Assembly: GCA_910586875.1 (NCBI GenBank)
Contig: CAJUJI010000086.1
Location: 4,064 to 12,214 of the forward strand
Source: an uncultured Anaerotruncus sp.
GTDB taxonomy: Bacteria; Bacillota; Clostridia; Oscillospirales; Ruminococcaceae
DNA: 8,151 nucleotides
Direction of reading: 5' to 3'
Part shown: positions 6,300-8,151 of the stretch, in pieces
Layout of the letters: each line of letters begins with the position of its first letter
Numbering within the stretch: position 1 is the first letter of the stretch
Notes under the pieces: model-generated
Databases searched by the model: none
What the model was told of the DNA's origin: nothing
What the model saw: only the letters and a program-made list of their open reading frames with translations
Program-made: the position numbers and the translations under genes

Positions 6300-6551
6300 T
6301 AAAACAAAAAAACGTCTTTGAAAAAAGGCGGGCTTTTTAATGTAAAAAAACAAAACGCAAGCATTCGCGCAACAAGGGGGTGTTTGATATGCTTGCCAAC
6401 AGTAACAAGCTGTTTTAGCAATATTTTGAATAGTTGTGGTGTGACTTTTTATGGCAGAAAACTGTATATCAATTTCACTCACCGGGGAGTATTCCCTGAG
6501 TTGGAAAAACTCTTTTTTCGGCAGCTTGCCCAGATGGGTCTCCAAATATCC
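6300..6551. other. No recognisable gene; probable decayed 5' region of the radical SAM gene
   Basis: These 252 bases hold A-runs and then a frame (ATG 6318, stop 6566) whose translation includes GVFPELEKLFFRQLAQMGLQ. That stretch looks protein-like, but I cannot match it to a family and no ribosome site precedes the ATG convincingly. Another frame starts at 6451 (MAENCISI) and runs out of frame into the radical SAM remnant. The expected N-terminal part of that enzyme, including its CxxxCxxC, is not here in any forward frame. No transposon end or repeat was found. Confidence 0.4.
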
Positions 6552-7440
6552 ACGGCGGCAAACTGAATATGAGCTACGAGGAGCTGGGTACATACTTCTT
6601 CCTCTACTCCGGCGGGGAGCCGCCGGTACGCAAAAAAGACATCATCTGGCTGTGCGAAGCCCACCCGGACTGCCAGTTCACCGCCTTCACCAACGGCACC
6701 CTCATCGACGAGGAATTTGCGGAGGAGATGCTGCGGGCGAAGAACTTCATCCCCGCCATCAGCGTGGAAGGGTTCGAAGCGGACACCGACTTCCGCCGGG
6801 GAGAAGAAACCTTTGCTGCTATGGAGCGGGCTATGAGCATCCTGTGGGAGAAGAAGCTGCCCTTCGGCCTTTCCTGCTGCTACACAAGCAAGAATGTGGA
6901 GATGATCGGCTCGGAAGAATACTTCGACCAGATGACCGCCTGGGGCACTCGGTTTTGCTGGCTGTTTACCTATAGCCGGTAGGCAACGAGGCGGTGCCGG
7001 AGCTGCTGGTGAGCGCGGATCAGTGCAGATTTATATACGAGCAGGTGCGGAAATTCCGGGAGCCCAAGCCGATCTTTACCCTGGACTTCTGGAATGATGG
7101 CGAATACTCGGAAGGGTGCCTTGCCGGGGGCCGGTTTTACCTGCACATCAACGCAGGCGGGGACTATGAGCCCTGCGCCTTTATCCACTATTCCGATACC
7201 AATGTGCGTACCCATACGCTTTTGGCGGCCCTCCAGGCCCCGCTGTTCACCGCCTACAAAGAGGGCCACCAAAACCCTGTCCTCTGCTGGATAATCCCCA
7301 TGCGTTGGTGGAGACGGTGGAGCGGTCCAGCACTCATTCCACCGATCTCCAGTTCCCGGAGGATGTGCGGAAGCTGGCCGCAAAATGTGAGGAAAGGGCA
7401 AAGGCATGGGCGCCGGTGGCCTATGAAAAAGCGCCAGGGT
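6552..7440 (+). pseudogene. Radical SAM/SPASM domain protein, degenerate
   Basis: Family members use a [4Fe-4S] cluster to cleave S-adenosylmethionine, with further clusters on a C-terminal SPASM region. Readable sequence begins HGGKLNMSYEELG and passes at once to TYFFLYSGGEPPVRKKD, whose GGEP is the SAM-contacting motif of the fold. It continues CQFTAFTNGTLIDEEFAEEM, FIPAISVEGFEADTDFRRGE and PFGLSCCYTSKNVEMIGSEE. One T is missing at about 6972, so TYMPVGNEAVPELL is split and the first frame ends in TAG. The second frame gives KPIFTLDFWNDGEYSEGCLA and DYEPCAFIHYSDTNV (SPASM-type cysteines). A small deletion near 7272 shifts to CPLLDNPHALVETVERSSTH, STDLQFPEDVRKLAAKCEER and WAPVAYEKAPG. The CxxxCxxC cluster motif, about 11 residues after EELG, and the extreme C-terminus are missing. 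It is convergent with the LysR gene. The substrate is unknown. Confidence 0.8.
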
Positions 7441-7480
7441 ATAATACTTTGCTGGTGCTGTGTTATAAAAACACTTGCCT

Positions 7481-7501
7481 AAATATCGTCTTTAGATATT
7501 T
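7481..7501. terminator. Weak hairpin between convergent genes
   Basis: AAATATC (7481-7487) pairs with GATATTT (7495-7501) around a seven-base loop, with T-rich bases after it on the plus strand. It sits between the radical SAM remnant and the LysR stop, where a shared terminator would be expected. The stem is AT-only apart from one G-C pair, so support is weak. Confidence 0.3.
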
Positions 7502-7504
7502 TGT

Positions 7505-8151
7505 CTACTCACTTTTTAGCATACGCAGAAATTCCTTGGAGGCTTTTGAAAATACTTGGTATTTCTTCCACACAATGCAAAGCCCTGCCTCCAAGACAGG
7601 ATACAGTGGCCGAAAACAAAGTTCACTGTCCCCCGTAGTGTTGATAATTTTGTCTAATGTGATGGCATAACCGATGCCATTTTTGACAAAGAGAGACGCA
7701 TTAAAAATCAAATCATAAGTCATAACAATATTCAGTTTGCTTACATCTCTTTTGAGCCAGGCCATCATATCGCTGCTAATAGATGCCTGGTGCGATACGA
7801 TCAACGGCTTATCCCATAAATCCTTGGCGCAAATAGTGTCTTGTTTCGCCAGCGGACTGTCTTTTCGCATAAGAACACCCCAAACATCACAGGTTGGAAG
7901 CCGTATATAATCGTATCTGCTCACATCTACCGGCCCTACCAAAAGTCCAAAATCAATGAGTCCCTTATCCAGTTTTTCCATTACGATTTCGGCATCACCA
8001 CTGTACATATGATAGCGGAGCAAAGGATATTTCTTTTGTAATTCTGCGGCGATTTGGGCGAACAAGGAAACCGCATCGGTTTCCCCTCCGCCAATATAAA
8101 TATCTCCATTGATATTTTCATCCATATATGTATTTGATATTTTATTTTTCT
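7505..8151 (-). CDS. LysR-type transcriptional regulator, effector-binding domain (start beyond window)
   Basis: The frame is open from the right edge to TGA at 7505. In LysR regulators an N-terminal winged helix binds DNA and a C-terminal periplasmic-binding-like domain senses a small molecule. Only the latter is inside the window: NINGDIYIGGGETDAVSLFA (first strand and helix), FAQIAAELQKKYPLLRYHMY, EKLDKGLIDFGLLVGPVDVS, WGVLMRKDSPLAKQDTICAK, DLWDKPLIVSHQ, NGIGYAITLDKI, CFRPLYPVLEAGLCIVWKKY and the end FLRMLKSE. The order and length (about 215 residues) match an intact domain, with no frameshift or internal stop. The ATG at 8125 is internal: the frame continues upstream (NKISNTY) and the DNA-binding helix must lie past 8151. 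Its codon use is AT-richer than everything to the left. It is convergent to the radical SAM remnant, and its target is probably off the window. Confidence 0.85.
   Translation of the reverse strand, partial: KNKISNTYMDENINGDIYIGGGETDAVSLFAQIAAELQKKYPLLRYHMYSGDAEIVMEKLDKGLIDFGLLVGPVDVSRYDYIRLPTCDVWGVLMRKDSPLAKQDTICAKDLWDKPLIVSHQASISSDMMAWLKRDVSKLNIVMTYDLIFNASLFVKNGIGYAITLDKIINTTGDSELCFRPLYPVLEAGLCIVWKKYQVFSKASKEFLRMLKSE

Noticed and set aside
6370..6420. Inverted repeat GCTTG...CAAGC and a short frame MLANSNKLF as a possible peptide precursor beside the radical SAM gene
   Set aside because: The stem is only five bases, the frame is nine residues, and the adjacent enzyme is broken and not of a family I know to modify peptides.
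5820..6593. Minus-strand frame of 257 residues over the operon
   Set aside because: It is longer than the real gene but antisense to the 11-mer repeat protein, which has a ribosome site and clear protein repeats. The minus-strand translation shows no domain and no start signal.

Overview
The window reads as a stretch of a gut-type Clostridia genome (Oscillospiraceae or Lachnospiraceae-like). The evidence is the AGGAGG-type ribosome binding sites, the GC-rich Firmicutes codon use over most of the length, and the protein families. The families are named from memory, without a database search. Most of the window is a graveyard. Seven genes are recognisable but broken by frameshifts, in-frame stops and internal deletions. 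Only two complete genes and one edge-cut gene look intact.

Left part (1 to about 4200, minus strand): remains of the DNA-processing module of a clostridial integrative/conjugative element or related phage-like element. In order of transcription (right to left) it holds: an SSB-like C-terminus followed by a strong terminator; a small membrane protein fused into a VWA-domain (CobT/NorD-like) protein; a putative phage-type ssDNA-associated protein; a small unknown protein; and an NAD-dependent DNA ligase that runs off the left edge. At 4200 to 5216 (minus) lies a cardiolipin synthase (phospholipase D family) gene whose 3' half has been replaced by the SSB remnant.

Middle part (5221 to 6300, plus strand): an intergenic region with a TATAAT box, then an apparently intact two-gene operon. 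It encodes a 122-residue protein with four membrane segments that looks internally duplicated, and a 116-residue highly charged protein built on 11-residue repeats. A 10-bp GC-rich hairpin follows. This pair is the most interesting intact material here. No function can be assigned from sequence alone.

Right part (6300 to 8151): about 250 bases without a recognisable gene, then a decayed radical SAM/SPASM protein (plus strand) that has lost its CxxxCxxC cluster motif. Convergent to it is the effector-binding part of an intact LysR-type regulator (minus strand) whose start lies beyond the right edge. Base composition becomes clearly AT-richer from about 7440.

Most of the frameshifts are one-base changes in homopolymers, so sequencing error must be considered. 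However, several genes also carry in-frame stops and large deletions, and about 1.3 kb of neighbouring genes contain no such lesions. True gene decay is therefore the better explanation. I found no CRISPR array, tRNA, rRNA, transposase or clear attachment site.
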